This document shows, piece by piece, positions 15,326 through 15,653 of a stretch of 15,653 nt of DNA (its first letter is position 1; the number at the start of each line of letters is the position of its first letter). Location of the stretch: positions 1 to 15,653 of the forward strand of contig JBPCPM010000112.1 in NCBI GenBank assembly GCA_050999155.1, in the 5' to 3' direction. This stretch comes from JBPCPM01 sp050999155. GTDB taxonomy: Bacteria; Actinomycetota; Thermoleophilia; Solirubrobacterales; 70-9. The translations under genes and the position numbers were made by a program. Under the pieces are notes generated by a model that was given only the letters and a program-made list of their open reading frames with translations, searched no databases and had not been told where the DNA came from.

Positions 15326-15653
15326 CCGCGTCGCGCGTAACGGCCGCGAACTCCTGCGGGACCAGCTCCTCCAGCAATTCGAAGGTCAGAGTCGTGTCGG
15401 AGGCGACCGGGTGGCGCAACCTGCGGCCGAGGACGCGGTCGAGCTCGTAGGGGGGAAGTCCGTCGCCGGGTGAGCGCGCGGCCACATCCTCGGGGCGCAA
15501 CGCGTGTCCCGCCGGGAGATCGGCGCGCGCCACGAGCTTCTTGGCCATCTTCTCGCCTGGCCCGATCTCGGTTCCGTACATGGTCTTCGCCCCGTCGCCC
15601 AACGCAACCCTGACCCGGCGAAGGTCTCGGACCATCTTTCGCATGCCTTGGGG
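15318..15653 (-). CDS. NeuB-family N-acetylneuraminate/ulosonic acid synthase, C-terminal part (5' truncated by window edge)
   Basis: Open on the minus strand from the window edge to the stop at 15318-15320, 111 codons; a Met at 15644 is internal. The segment matches the end of NeuB-type synthases: MVRDLRRVRVALGDG closes the TIM barrel, and a SAF domain follows from about KKLVARADLPAGHALRPEDV to DTTLTFELLEEL. The SAF loop reads ARSPGDGLPPYELDRVLGRR. Compared with the first NeuB (KRPGTG), the Arg before Pro-Gly is Ser. In the Neisseria enzyme this Arg reaches the active site and contacts the N-acetyl group of ManNAc, so a different acceptor is likely. It is the first gene of the minus operon visible here and overlaps the SDR by 8 bp. 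The catalytic barrel is outside the window, so activity cannot be judged. Confidence 0.85.
   Translation of the reverse strand, partial: PQGMRKMVRDLRRVRVALGDGAKTMYGTEIGPGEKMAKKLVARADLPAGHALRPEDVAARSPGDGLPPYELDRVLGRRLRHPVASDTTLTFELLEELVPQEFAAVTRDADD

Overview
The window is a high-GC surface-glycan locus from a bacterium. Heavy GC3 bias, several GTG/TTG starts, tight gene packing and few intergenic gaps suggest an actinobacterium; this is an inference from composition and style, and no rRNA or marker gene is present to prove it. No tRNA, CRISPR array, transposase or phage gene is visible.

Layout. (1) Positions 1-4336, + strand: the 3' end of a D-2-hydroxyacid dehydrogenase, then a complete neuA-neuB-neuC set (CMP-acylneuraminate synthetase, sialic acid synthase, hydrolysing UDP-GlcNAc 2-epimerase), then a SAM methyltransferase. 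The genes overlap or nearly touch and look like one operon. (2) 4306-6081, - strand: an asparagine-synthase-type amidotransferase, tail-to-tail with the methyltransferase (31 bp overlap). (3) A 91-bp divergent gap, then 6173-7549, + strand: a KpsC/KpsS-like capsule glycosyltransferase. It is followed by 7530-8161, a heavily decayed GT4 glycosyltransferase whose remnants lie in all three + frames and which lacks most of its donor-binding domain. (4) 15653 down to 8128, - strand: an eight-gene, tightly coupled operon entering from the right edge: a second NeuB-family synthase (C-terminal part only), an SDR oxidoreductase, an aldehyde dehydrogenase, a second CMP-acylneuraminate synthetase, a full-length transketolase, a HAD phosphatase, an unrecognised 353-aa protein and a small HxGH nucleotidyltransferase.

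How they may work together. The + operon has the standard genes for UDP-GlcNAc -> ManNAc -> N-acetylneuraminate-type acid -> CMP-sugar. The - operon has its own synthase and CMP-transferase but, within the window, no epimerase. Between and after them it carries a transketolase, an aldehyde dehydrogenase and an SDR, which are not parts of the known sialic, legionaminic or pseudaminic acid pathways. Its synthase has Ser where the classical enzyme has the SAF-domain Arg that contacts the N-acetyl group. My main hypothesis is that this operon makes a second, non-classical CMP-activated ulosonic acid. The capsule-type glycosyltransferase, methyltransferase and amidotransferase could transfer or decorate the resulting sugars.
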